A stretch of 64,000 nt of DNA from Opitutus sp. (GTDB taxonomy: Bacteria > Verrucomicrobiota > Verrucomicrobiia > Opitutales > Opitutaceae), in the NCBI GenBank assembly GCA_024998815.1, contig JACEUQ010000002.1, forward strand, positions 194,501 through 258,500, given 5' to 3'. Positions 46,299 through 55,462 of this stretch are shown here, piece after piece. Below the pieces are notes generated by a model, which was not told the DNA's origin, ran no database searches, and was given only the letters and a program-made list of their open reading frames with translations. The first letter of the stretch is position 1; every line of letters starts with the position of its first letter. The position numbers and the translations under genes are program-made.

Positions 46299-47702
46299 AT
46301 GAAAGAATCTACCCAAGAGCCGCCCCAGCCCGTATCGTCCTCGAACCGCTTCAGCGTTGGGACGTTGACCTACACCAAGTCAGGTGTGGTGGCGTTGTTC
46401 GGCTGGCTACTTTGGGGCGACTTTTGTTTCCAAGCCATGGAGTCTCTCAACCCGGCGTTCATACCGCTCAAGCTGCGGAGTCTGGAGGCGCCGAATTGGG
46501 CCATTGCGCTGATAATGACCACGCTTCCTGGTATGCTTAATATGACGGTGTCCCCTTGGGTGAGCTTCAAAAGCGACCGCCACCGCGGGCCGCTGGGGCG
46601 CCGGATTCCCTACATCCTCTACACGCTGCCGTTTTTGACCGGCTGCCTTCTGCTGCTTGGCTTTTCCGAGCAGATCGGCAAAGCCCTGCATGGCCTCATG
46701 CCCACCACTTGGGGGCTTACGCAGTCCACAGTTACGATCGCCTGCATTGGCGTTTTTATGGTGGCCTTCAAGTTCTTCGACATGTTCGTGAACTCGGTCT
46801 TCTGGTATCTTTTCAATGACGTCGTCCCACGCAATTTCATGGGACGCTTTCTTGGTCTTTTCCGTGTCGTATCGAACTTTGAGTCGATGATTTTTGGGTT
46901 CTTCATCTTCAAGCATGCGTCGACCCACATGACCGAAATCTACGTGGGTGCGGCCATCGTGTATTCCATCGGCATGGGCCTCATGTGCTGGAAGGTGAAG
47001 GAGGGCGAATACCCTCCGTTGCCTCTCGAAGAAAAAGCACGTAGCGGCTTTCTTGCCCAGATAAAAACCTACATCACCGAGTGCTACAGCCAGCGCTACT
47101 ACTGGAATCTATTTTTGTGCACTGCCTGCTGGGCCATCGCGGGCACGCTCGGGATTTTTAATGTTTTTCTACAAAAAGATATTGGGCTCGACCTCGCGCA
47201 GATCGGAATGATCGGCGGCGCCGTGAGCTTCATGAACATGTTGCTCACCGTCCCGGCCGGGGTGCTAGGCGACCGCTTCCATCCCCTGCGGGTACTGGTG
47301 TGGGTGAAGCTGGTGAACCTGTTTTTTCTGCCCCTAGGCCTGGTCTGGCTGTTCTTCGATTTTTCCCCCGCCACCGCGTTCAACATCGCGATCTCGATCA
47401 GCGCTATCAATCTCCCCTTCACCGTCCTCACCGAGGCCATGCTGATGCCGATGAACATGCGCGTGCTGCCGCTGGATCGCTTCGGACAGTTCTGCTCGGC
47501 TAACGCGCTGGTGCGCGCTCTGGCCTCCATCTTGGGTGGACTCCTAGGCGGGCTTTTTCTCGACCTCATGAAGTACCTCCACGACGGCAGCGATTACGCT
47601 TACCGCTACATTCCGGTATGGAGCATTTGCTGGAGCGCCATCGCCCTCTTCTTCCTCTGGCGCTTGTATCAGGACTGGAAGTGTCGGTCTCGCGTGGACT
47701 AA
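46299..47702 (+). CDS. MFS transporter (sugar-type), 467 aa
   Basis: Twelve hydrophobic segments are visible, beginning LTYTKSGVVALFGWLLWGDFCF (about residue 26) and ending CWSAIALFFLWRLY. The cytoplasmic loop with GPLGRRIPYI after TM2 (about residue 100) is an MFS-type signature. Related transporters of the GPH or SLC45-like type move sugars in symport. It follows the regulators by 78 bases and precedes a sugar-isomerase remnant and a GH151-like hydrolase. A truncated paralogue lies at 50384-50506. Inner membrane. Confidence 0.85.
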   Translation: MKESTQEPPQPVSSSNRFSVGTLTYTKSGVVALFGWLLWGDFCFQAMESLNPAFIPLKLRSLEAPNWAIALIMTTLPGMLNMTVSPWVSFKSDRHRGPLGRRIPYILYTLPFLTGCLLLLGFSEQIGKALHGLMPTTWGLTQSTVTIACIGVFMVAFKFFDMFVNSVFWYLFNDVVPRNFMGRFLGLFRVVSNFESMIFGFFIFKHASTHMTEIYVGAAIVYSIGMGLMCWKVKEGEYPPLPLEEKARSGFLAQIKTYITECYSQRYYWNLFLCTACWAIAGTLGIFNVFLQKDIGLDLAQIGMIGGAVSFMNMLLTVPAGVLGDRFHPLRVLVWVKLVNLFFLPLGLVWLFFDFSPATAFNIAISISAINLPFTVLTEAMLMPMNMRVLPLDRFGQFCSANALVRALASILGGLLGGLFLDLMKYLHDGSDYAYRYIPVWSICWSAIALFFLWRLYQDWKCRSRVD

Positions 47703-48187
47703 TGAACAGCAGCACGGCAACGACCACTGGGCAGGTGAACTCCTTGAAGACTTCGAGTCACGCCGCCCGCTCTCTTCGGAACAACGCTCCGGACTCCCCT
47801 CGGAGCTTGCCGACAAGCTTCAACAAGCGGTCCCCTTCATCCCGCTCATCGGCTTTCCAGCGCTGCGCCCCGCCGTCGCCAACGACATCGATCACAACCT
47901 TGAATTCGCACAGCTCGTCATTGCACTCGGACGGCCCGGCAGCCTGCTCATCGGCATCTCTACCACCGGCAAACGCCGCCAATATTTACACAGCCGCCGA
48001 AGTCGCTCGTGCGCGCTGGCTCAAGGTGCTCGGACTGACCGACGAATCCAGCGGCAGCCTAGCCGGGCTTTGCGACCTTATGCCACCGCGTGTCCGGCAC
48101 CCGCACCTTGGAAATCCATGAACTCCACCTCCCCATTTATCACACCCTCTGCCTGATCATCGAAAACGAATTCTTTAAAAACTGAAA
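47703..48187 (+). pseudogene. SIS-domain phosphosugar isomerase remnant (GmhA-like)
   Basis: Reading several frames gives, in order, HWAGELLEDFESRRPLS, the ADKLQQAVPFIPL region, FAQLVIALGRPGSLLIGIST, AAEVARARWLKVLGLTDES and finally ELHLPIYHTLCLIIENEFF, which align with sedoheptulose-7-phosphate isomerase-type SIS proteins. The N-terminal part is missing and at least two frameshifts are needed. It starts immediately after the MFS stop codon. In the intact ancestor it would have acted on a phosphorylated sugar. Confidence 0.75.
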
Positions 48188-48251
48188 TGTTAAGCCCTAG
48201 AGGCAAAATAGTCACGACATCCCGATCACCTCAACCTAAGCAAATCTCGAA

Positions 48252-50306
48252 ATGACTCCAACCCTACATCCACTCCGCTACCGCCAGATCCACCTCGACT
48301 TCCACACTTCGCCGCACATTCTCGGCATCGGGCAAAAATTCGACAAAAAGCGCTGGCAGGAAACGCTTCAGACCGCCGCAGTCGACTCGATCACGCTGTT
48401 TTCAAAGTGCCACCATGGCTGGAGCTACCATCCGACCAAAGTCGGAAAAATACACCCTAAACTTTCCGTCGACCTGCTGCGCAAGCAATACGAGGCCACT
48501 AAGGAGGCGGGCATCAACGCACCGGTCTACCTCTCCGCAGGCGTGGATAACCTCGCTTCCTACGACCATCCTGAATGGCGCGAGGTAAACAAGGACGGCA
48601 CCTATACCGGTTGGGCCAAGAGCTCGCTCCAGGCCGGGTTCCACTTGATGGATTTTCACAGCCCCTACCTTGATTACCTCTGCGCGCAGATTCGCGAAGC
48701 GGTTCGCCTGTTTCCGGATTGCGACGGCATCTTCCTCGACATCATCAACCAGAACCAATCCTGCGGGCGCTGGAGCCTCGACTTCATGAAAGCCAACGGC
48801 TTGGATCCCGAAAAGGAGGAAGATCGGAAGGAATCTTCACGGCTTGCCCTGGAGAAATACTATCAGCGCACCACCGAGGCAGCAAAATCGCTTCGTGCTG
48901 ATATGCCGATCATCCACAACGCCGGTCACATTTCGCGAGGGCGCCAAGATATTTTACCGTATTTCAGCCATCTGGAACTCGAGTCCCTCCCGACCGGCGG
49001 CTGGGGCTACGACCACTTCCCGATGTCTGCCAAGTATGCCTGCAACCTTCCGCTCGACTTCCTCGGGATGACGGGAAAATTTCACACCACGTGGGGCGAA
49101 TTCGGCGGCTACAAACATCCCAATGCCCTCCGCTACGAATGCGCGGCGATGCTGGCCTACGGTGCAAAATGCAGCGTCGGAGACCAGCTTCACCCGAATG
49201 GCACTCTCGACGCCTCGACTTACGAAATCATCGGCGAGGCCTACCGCGATGTTCGTGACAAGGAACCATGGTGCGTCGGCGCCGAGCAGGTCTTCGATCT
49301 CGCCATTCTTTCCAGTGAAGCCGAAAGCCGCACCCAACGCGAAGCGCTTTCCGACGAGGGATCGTGCCGCGTCTTCCTGGAGAGCCATTTTCTCTTCGGA
49401 CTGATTGATCGGACGATGGATTTCGCCCGCTACCAGGCGCTTGTTCTACCCGACGACATCCGGATTGATGCGGCGCTGAAAGCTAAGCTCGACACCTACC
49501 TCGCCCAGGGCGGCAAACTGATCCTCTCCGGCGAGAGCGGGCTCTGGAAAGAACGCGCCGAATTCGCGTTCGATATCGGTGCGGAATACGACGGTCTCAG
49601 CCCGTATTATCCGCCGGACAACGAGCGCAATCGCGGCCACGACTACCTTCTCCCCGTGCCCGAATTACGCGCCGCTTTTGTCAAAATGCCACAAGTTATG
49701 TATGAGCGTTCGCATCGTATCCGTGTGACAAAAGGTGAATCACTCGGACAGATATTCGATCCCTATTTCAATCGGAAGTGGGACCATTTCTGCAGCCACC
49801 AGCACACACCGAATCAGGAGGAGCCCTCGGGCTTCGACTGCGGTGTGCGTAACGGTAGCATCATCTACTTTGCGCATCCGGTCTTCCGGAATTACCGCGC
49901 TTATGGGGCGGTGGCCTACCGCGAGTTTATCGTAAAGGCGATTCGTGCATTCTTGGGCAACACGCTCACGCTTTCGACTAACTTGCCTTCCACCGCGCGG
50001 GTCACGCTCACCACGCAGCCGAAAGCAAACCGCCACGTTCTGCACCTGCTCTATGCGCCGACGGTGAACCGTGGTGGCGTCATACAGCTCTCAGGCGGGA
50101 CCGTATCCGGCGGCAAGAGCGTGGAAGTGATCGAGGATTTGCCTCCCTTGCCTGGCGTCGAGGTCACCCTGACCCTTCCCTCCAACATCCGTGGCGCGCG
50201 CCTCGTGCCACAGGGTGCCGAGCTCTCGCTCGAGCGCGTCGGCGACCGTGTGACTCTCCGCCCGCCGGAGTTCTCATGCCATCAGATGATCGAACTCCAC
50301 CCCTGA
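48252..50306 (+). CDS. GH151-like alpha-L-fucosidase (GHL6 plus trimerisation domain)
   Basis: 684 residues with an N-terminal TIM barrel (residues ~1-350; QIHLDFHTSPH, DGIFLDIINQNQ, and TTWGEFGGYK) and a class-I-glutamine-amidotransferase-like middle domain (about 370-560; ARYQALVLPDDIRI, GGKLILSGESG) followed by a beta domain. This layout is the GHL6 plus GH42-type trimerisation domain found in GH151 enzymes, one of which is described as alpha-L-fucosidase. No signal peptide, so cytoplasmic. Fits with the MFS transporter upstream. Activity is inferred from family and is not certain. Confidence 0.7.
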   Translation: MTPTLHPLRYRQIHLDFHTSPHILGIGQKFDKKRWQETLQTAAVDSITLFSKCHHGWSYHPTKVGKIHPKLSVDLLRKQYEATKEAGINAPVYLSAGVDNLASYDHPEWREVNKDGTYTGWAKSSLQAGFHLMDFHSPYLDYLCAQIREAVRLFPDCDGIFLDIINQNQSCGRWSLDFMKANGLDPEKEEDRKESSRLALEKYYQRTTEAAKSLRADMPIIHNAGHISRGRQDILPYFSHLELESLPTGGWGYDHFPMSAKYACNLPLDFLGMTGKFHTTWGEFGGYKHPNALRYECAAMLAYGAKCSVGDQLHPNGTLDASTYEIIGEAYRDVRDKEPWCVGAEQVFDLAILSSEAESRTQREALSDEGSCRVFLESHFLFGLIDRTMDFARYQALVLPDDIRIDAALKAKLDTYLAQGGKLILSGESGLWKERAEFAFDIGAEYDGLSPYYPPDNERNRGHDYLLPVPELRAAFVKMPQVMYERSHRIRVTKGESLGQIFDPYFNRKWDHFCSHQHTPNQEEPSGFDCGVRNGSIIYFAHPVFRNYRAYGAVAYREFIVKAIRAFLGNTLTLSTNLPSTARVTLTTQPKANRHVLHLLYAPTVNRGGVIQLSGGTVSGGKSVEVIEDLPPLPGVEVTLTLPSNIRGARLVPQGAELSLERVGDRVTLRPPEFSCHQMIELHP

Positions 50307-50383
50307 GTTCCCCCCCTTTCTTTAAATCCCCAAAAGCATGACCTAAAACCCAAGCGCCACAGGCGCACCGCCCGCCAAGGTTT

Positions 50384-50506
50384 TTCACGTCAGGCCCCCT
50401 CACCTACACCAAAGCCGCGCTCTTCTCGCTCTTCACGTGGCTCCTTTGGGGAGGCTTTTATGCCCAGATAGCCGCCGCGATCACTCTCGCTGGGTCACCG
50501 CTATAA
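50384..50506 (+). pseudogene. N-terminal remnant of a second MFS transporter
   Basis: The frame from 50384 reads SGPLTYTKAALFSLFTWLLW and GGFYAQ, clearly parallel to the N-terminus of the intact transporter (TLTYTKSGVVALFGWLLWGDF), then loses homology and ends at TAA 50504-50506. Begins about 80 bases after the fucosidase gene. Confidence 0.75.
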
Positions 50507-50651
50507 CCAATGCCCCCAATAATCACTCTGTTTTTCTCCACCGATCACACCTTCACAATCGCGACTTCCTGCTCGCACGAGCCTGTGGAGGGGGCGCGCG
50601 GTTCCGCCGAATGCACCGGAGCTGAGCTATCCCGGTTCTGTCGTTGCGGAT

Positions 50652-51232
50652 GTGAACGCGGAACGGGCGCAATTCAGCCGCGTGGTAAAGGCAGATCATG
50701 GTCTCGAAAATGACGCGCCCGACACACGCAACATTTTTCGCACGGATGCAAAAGTCATTGTGGCGCGGCTACAGGCCAACGGACTGCGTGTCCGCGACGC
50801 GGTCAACGGTGTTGGCGCCGTGGTTGTGAACGGCAAGAAAACCAGCAATTACGCGGTGGAGGGACCGGGAACTGGAATTCTGAATGTGCCAGTATTGTAT
50901 TCCGCAGATGCCCACTGCGCGACATAGAAATCTGGCTCCCCTACGCCGAGTCCGTCGATTTCCTTGGGCTGACGGTCAACCAGACCGCGCAAATTCTTCC
51001 GATGAAGCTGCCTGACCGGCTGCGTTATGTGGCTTACGGCGATTCGATCACACAAGGGTATCGCGCGTCGGATGCGCTTGCGGCTTATCCGGTGCTTGTC
51101 GCGAAAGCGCGCGGATGGAAACTGACCAATCTCGGGCTTGGGTGGCGACAGGCCACTTCTGATGGTCGGTTCATCGGTTCAATGCCGGCTGACATCATTA
51201 CGATTCTGATCGGATTCACAGCCATCCCATAG
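50652..51232 (+). pseudogene. SGNH-hydrolase remnant
   Basis: Two pieces in different frames. The first (50652-50927) contains FRTDAKVIVARLQ and VNGVGAVVVNGKK, resembling the beta-sandwich that precedes SGNH esterase domains. The second (~50900-51232) contains DIEIWLPYAESVDFLGLTV, YVAYGDSITQGY with the catalytic serine block, and LTNLGLGWRQA. A frameshift lies near 50905, and the C-terminal part with the catalytic histidine is missing. The IS66 element starts 49 bases later. Probably once a carbohydrate esterase of the sugar locus. Confidence 0.7.
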
Positions 51233-51341
51233 CCCGCGAAAAAGAAGGTTCGGACAGGGTGCTTGATGCTGCCAGAAGGCAGTATGCGTCCGGTCTCCGA
51301 CCTCGGATGAGTCATAGCATCGAGCCAAAGCCATGTCATAA

Positions 51342-51384
51342 TGGTAACCATTCTGACATAGCCCATGGTCCGTAATGGTTACCA
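51342..51384. repeat. 11-bp inverted repeat near the IS66 left end
   Basis: TGGTAACCATT and AATGGTTACCA separated by 21 bases, between the IS66 end and tnpC. It may form a hairpin at the 3' end of the tnpC transcript. No T-run. Confidence 0.6.
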
Positions 51385-51418
51385 ATACGAAGAGCGCCTA
51401 CGCTCCCTATGCCTGCGA

Positions 51419-52927
51419 TCAGCGGGTAGCAGGGACCAACTCGACTATGCCGGTCGGCTGCCAACGCGCTGGAGTCAGCGCTCCGAGGTCGTCGCGGTTA
51501 GTCATACGGGGCAGGCGGGTGAGCACGTCGCGAAGGTAAACAAAGGGATCTTTGCCGTGGCGTTGGCAGGAGACGACCAGCGAGTAAATGATCGCCGAGC
51601 GCTGGCCGGCGTCGGGGTGGCCGATAAACAACCAGTTCTTTTTACCAATGGCCGAGGGGCGGATGGCGTTTTCCACCAGGTTGTTGTCGATGCGGGTTTG
51701 GCCGTGGCGCACATGAGCCGTCAGCGGCTCCCACTGGTTGAGCAGGTAGGTACAAGCTTTGCCCAGCAGCGAGCGGGGCAAGACCCGCGTTTGCAGGCGC
51801 TGCGCCAGCGCCCGCAACCAGCGCAACGCACGGGCAAAGTGTTTACCTCTCAGTTCGGCGCGAACATCCGCCTGGGTAACCCCGGCTTCGTCCCAACCCC
51901 GCTCATAGGCATAAAGTCGGCCGATCAGCTTGAGCGCAACCCGCACTGCTTTTGGGTTTTCAGTCTGCGCCTCAAAAAACTTCCGCCGGGCATGCGCCCA
52001 GCAGCCCACCCAGCTGACCTCCGGGTGCTCGCGGGCGTAACTCGCGTAGGCTTCATAGCCGTCGGACTGCAAGACGCCCCGGTAGTCGTCGGTGAGCAAC
52101 GTGGTCAGTTCGCCGTGGCGACGCGACAGTCGCCAGTCAAAGACCACGTCGCCACCCGGTCGGCTGACCACCCAGAGGTATCCTTGACTCGTGCCCCCGC
52201 GTTTTTCATCGGGGTCGTTACATTTGATCGGGGTTTCGTCGGCTTGTATATAGCCGCCCGCCAGCAGCCCCCGGTACATGTGTTTATAAAGCGGTTCGAG
52301 ACAGTCGGCCGTCATGCGGATCCAGTCAGCAATGGTCTGGCGGCTAATCTGCGCACCCCAGCGCGCCGACATCTGCTCGAGTCTATACAGGGGCAGATGA
52401 TCAACATATTTGGACAGCACTACCCAGGCCAAAAGTCCCGCCGAGGCGTACCCGCCCTGCACCACCCGAGCCGGCGCCGGGGCCACCACCGGCGGCTGCA
52501 TCCGGTCCGCTTTAACCCGGTACTTCGGGCGGATGATCTCGCGCTTAAACAGCTGCGGCGGCACCACATCGACCTCAAAGGTCCGCTCTTCACCGATACG
52601 CTCAAAGCTTTCCGGCTGCGCCTTCACTTCCTCCGGATCGATCACCACGGTCTCTTTGACCGGCAGCTTGGCAAACACTTCGGCTGCCACCGGGCGCTTT
52701 TCCACCGCCCGGGCCCGCTCGTAACTGATCAACTTGGTCGTCTCCACCACCGCCTCGGCCAGCTTTTCCAGTTCACCGAGTTCGAGCTGCAATTGCGTCC
52801 GGTCCAAGCGCTCGCTTTGCCCGCCGCCGAACAGCTTTTGTTTGAGCCAGCCGATCTGCGCACGCAGGTTCGCGATTTCCTCTTCAAGGAATCGGATCCG
52901 CTCGTTGGCTTGTTCCAGTGATGACAC
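51419..52927 (-). CDS. tnpC: IS66 transposase TnpC
   Basis: 502 residues, full family length. N-terminal coiled coil (ANERIRFLEEEIANLRAQ, broken here, residues 6-45), zinc-finger-like and helix-turn-helix middle (YRLEQMSARWGAQISRQTIADW, about 190-212), and the DDE core: QADETPIK (about residue 243), LQSDGYEAY (about 305) and NLVENAIRP (about 425). It performs strand transfer with TnpA and TnpB as partners. Intact frame, but the operon is interrupted upstream by an IS1380. Confidence 0.92.
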   Translation of the reverse strand: MSSLEQANERIRFLEEEIANLRAQIGWLKQKLFGGGQSERLDRTQLQLELGELEKLAEAVVETTKLISYERARAVEKRPVAAEVFAKLPVKETVVIDPEEVKAQPESFERIGEERTFEVDVVPPQLFKREIIRPKYRVKADRMQPPVVAPAPARVVQGGYASAGLLAWVVLSKYVDHLPLYRLEQMSARWGAQISRQTIADWIRMTADCLEPLYKHMYRGLLAGGYIQADETPIKCNDPDEKRGGTSQGYLWVVSRPGGDVVFDWRLSRRHGELTTLLTDDYRGVLQSDGYEAYASYAREHPEVSWVGCWAHARRKFFEAQTENPKAVRVALKLIGRLYAYERGWDEAGVTQADVRAELRGKHFARALRWLRALAQRLQTRVLPRSLLGKACTYLLNQWEPLTAHVRHGQTRIDNNLVENAIRPSAIGKKNWLFIGHPDAGQRSAIIYSLVVSCQRHGKDPFVYLRDVLTRLPRMTNRDDLGALTPARWQPTGIVELVPATR

Positions 52928-53086
52928 TCAAGCCGTTTATAGCAAATGACATGCCAACTATTACGGGCCGCGCTCATACCATGCTTTTTGGCAGCCATTT
53001 TTTAAATCGATGCCCGCCAGCAGCATGGTCAACGCCTCCGGGGTGAGCGAGAGTTTCACCCCGTTGCCGCCCAAGGGCCAACTAAA

Positions 53087-54827
53087 CCTAAATCCGGCAA
53101 TAGAAAGTGCGGCCGGCGGGCGTTGCCCGTCGGATAGATGAGGGTGGAGAGTGCTGCGGCAGGCTGAACGGAAGCGCGATCAGCTTGGGGCGGTGGCCAA
53201 AGGCGGTTCAGGGCCGAGTACAGGGAAGTTTTCCTGTAAAATCCTCGCTACGATTTGCCCCCAGCGCTGGGCGACACTCCATTGCTCCGCATTATGAAGG
53301 ATACCATGTAACCATCTGGCCAGCTTTGTGATGAGTTCACTCAGGCGAGGTGCCTCGGCATGGCTCAAGCGCACGTCCAGGCGGCGTTGACCGGAGTGTT
53401 CGCTCTGCCGGGTCGCTCCGCAGAGCAGACGGGGACGTGTACTCACCGCCTCGTGGTGCTGACCGGGTTGAAGCAGGCGGTGATAGAGCGTCCACCAGTT
53501 GTAAACCAGTGCGGCCAAACGCGCGGCGTGCTGACAGGAGTTTAGCTCCTGGGAGGTAAACCCCGACCAGCTCCACTGGTTCTTGAGCTCGTCGAAGGGG
53601 TTTTCCGCGCCCCCACGTTCCCGATACAGGGTGGCAAGGGTAAGGATCTCGTAGGGCAGGCTCGTAACGAGGATCTGATGTTCGTAGATGATCGGCTCGC
53701 AGGCGGCCGCGTCGGGGATGTTCAGCAGCAAAGCGTGGTCGGCTTGCTCGCGCACGAGGCGGCGGCGGGCCCGGGGGTGGCGTTGGTCGTTGAGGCGACG
53801 GCGCAAGACCACCACACGTCGGGCCCGGTTCCAGCCTTGCAGGCGCAGGCAGCTTTCGCAGCCCTGCCAGCCTTGTCCGGCGTCGGTCCAAGCGGTGGTG
53901 GTGGTGCGTTCAAGCGCGGCCACCAGCTCGCGGGCCTTGGCGGTGCGGCGCAGTTTGAACAAATAGTTGAGTTTACGCGCTTCAGCTTCACTGAGCAGCG
54001 CCTCCTGGCCATAGGCGCAGTCACCGCGCAAAAGATGGGGCCGGCGCTCGGCTGGCAGTCGGTCGATGAGCGCCCACAGCCCCGCAAAACCATGTCCGGC
54101 GGCGGATTGATCGCCGGGGTGCACCTCCACGTCCAGACACAGGCGCAAGGTGGCGATCCAGTAGGTGTGGTAGGCGTGGCTGGGGCGTCCGGGCTTTTGC
54201 GGGTTATAGCCGATGCTGGCACCTTCCTGACGTCCATAGATGGGCTTGATGGTGACATCGATGTCGAGGATCCACTGGTTATCCAAAAACCCATGACAGG
54301 TTTGGTCGAGGTGACGCCGCAACCAGTCCTGCCCCTGCTCGGCACCGATGCGAGCCAGCGCCCGGCGCACACAATCCTCGCTGACAATCGACTTAAGTCC
54401 GAGCAGGCTCGGGGCAATGTCGTCGCCGCGCAGGGCCGCGAGGTGCGCGTAGCGATAGTGCCCGGAGAGCATCCCCAAAAGCAGGGTTCCAATCACGTCG
54501 CGAGGGCGGTGTGCGCGGTTGCTGCTGTAACAAAGCGGCGTGTCCGCAACCAGTGCCTCGAAGCCTCCTGTCGCACACAAGTACTGCGTGAAAAACACCA
54601 GTGCCCCCAAGGGGCTCACCGGCAACTCTGGGGCGAACTGCGCACGAAAACGTCCTCCGGGTGTATCCACAATCAACACCTCGGCGGCATCGCTTGGCGT
54701 TGCCTTGTGATCAGGGTTTTCTGACTCACCCTCGGGGTGAGCTTTTTCCGGCGGTAAAAACGGCGGCATATGACAGCCAAACAATCACCTGCGTGATTTT
54801 TGGCTAGTTTCTATTGCCGGATTTAGG
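53087..54827 (-). mobile_element. IS1380-family element nested in IS66 tnpB
   Basis: 1741 bp with terminal repeats CCTAAATCCGGCAATAGAAA at both ends, flanked by 5-bp direct repeats CTAAA (53082-53086 and 54828-54832). A 72-bp derivative made only of these ends is at 28756-28827. Confidence 0.92.
53180..54784 (-). CDS. IS1380-family transposase, 534 aa
   Basis: Intact transposase. Catalytic candidates: D in LDIDVTIKPIYG (about residue 175), D in LLRGDCAYGQE (about 256) and E in ERGGAENPFDELKNQW (about 400), the D-D-E order with an IS4-type YREK-like helix. ATG 54769 (MPPFLPPEK) is an alternative start. The frame is open throughout, so it may be able to mobilise the mini-element at 28756 in trans. 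Confidence 0.9.
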   Translation of the reverse strand: MFGCHMPPFLPPEKAHPEGESENPDHKATPSDAAEVLIVDTPGGRFRAQFAPELPVSPLGALVFFTQYLCATGGFEALVADTPLCYSSNRAHRPRDVIGTLLLGMLSGHYRYAHLAALRGDDIAPSLLGLKSIVSEDCVRRALARIGAEQGQDWLRRHLDQTCHGFLDNQWILDIDVTIKPIYGRQEGASIGYNPQKPGRPSHAYHTYWIATLRLCLDVEVHPGDQSAAGHGFAGLWALIDRLPAERRPHLLRGDCAYGQEALLSEAEARKLNYLFKLRRTAKARELVAALERTTTTAWTDAGQGWQGCESCLRLQGWNRARRVVVLRRRLNDQRHPRARRRLVREQADHALLLNIPDAAACEPIIYEHQILVTSLPYEILTLATLYRERGGAENPFDELKNQWSWSGFTSQELNSCQHAARLAALVYNWWTLYHRLLQPGQHHEAVSTRPRLLCGATRQSEHSGQRRLDVRLSHAEAPRLSELITKLARWLHGILHNAEQWSVAQRWGQIVARILQENFPVLGPEPPLATAPS

Positions 54828-55063
54828 CTAAACCGGCCCTGCTCCAAGCGCTTGGCCAAAACCCAAACCCCGCTACCGTCCCAGTAGAGCATTTTCAGTC
54901 GGTCTCGGCTTTTGTTGGTAAAAACAAACAACGCACCCTGGCGCGGATCCTCCTTCATCCGATCTTCGGCCAGAGTCCACAGGCCGTTAAACTGTTTGCG
55001 CATGTCCACCGGCTCGATCGCCAGGAAGACTTTTAGTACCGAGGGAAAGCCGAGCATCTTGAG

Positions 55064-55462
55064 TCACCCCCGCAAGGCTTTGACGAGCTCAGCCAGCGCC
55101 ACCGCGTCGGCCCCTCGAACCACCAGCCCGTCGGGCAGCGTCACGCTCAACGAATCGGCGTCACTGCTCAACGCGCGCTGGGTCGAGGCGGGCAGGTTCA
55201 CTTCAGCAAACCGCACCTGCTGTTGCGTGCGAATCGGATCACGTTGGCGCAGTGGCACTGCGGTACGCTCGCGCCGCCCCTGTACCCACGAGGCAAATGT
55301 CGGATAATTAACCCCTGCACGCCGCGCAAACGCGGCCTGTGTCAGCCCGCTTTGCTCGTACTCATTTAGCAACTCCTCGCGCCGTTGCTTCGGCGTAATT
55401 CGCCGCCCCTTTGTATCCCGCTTGGTTTCGTCCACCACCAAATCCGCTGTGATCATTTTCAT
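55064..55462 (-). CDS. tnpA: IS66 protein TnpA
   Basis: 132 residues; starts MKMITADLV, contains a helix-turn-helix (LLNEYEQSGLTQAAFARRAG, residues ~31-50, with SWVQGRR following), and an RFAEVNLP segment near residue 85. First gene of the IS66 operon, six bases upstream of tnpB. Probably binds the element ends. Intact. Confidence 0.85.
   Translation of the reverse strand: MKMITADLVVDETKRDTKGRRITPKQRREELLNEYEQSGLTQAAFARRAGVNYPTFASWVQGRRERTAVPLRQRDPIRTQQQVRFAEVNLPASTQRALSSDADSLSVTLPDGLVVRGADAVALAELVKALRG

Larger units (their letters stand above)
52961..55057 (-). pseudogene. tnpB: IS66 TnpB split by the nested IS1380
   Basis: 5' part 54828-55057 (FPSVLKVFLAIEPVDMRKQFNGLW, broken, to RLEQGRFS) and 3' part 52961-53086 ([20 protein letters not shown] to the stop) join exactly across the 1741-bp IS1380 when one copy of the 5-bp target CTAAA is removed. 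The restored protein has about 117 residues, the normal TnpB length. The signature DMRKQ and the C-terminal LTPEAL are typical. Confidence 0.88.

Noticed and set aside
51365-52921. 518-codon frame on the plus strand across IS66 tnpC
   Set aside because: Mirror frame of a transposase with an intact DDE triad; no domain visible.
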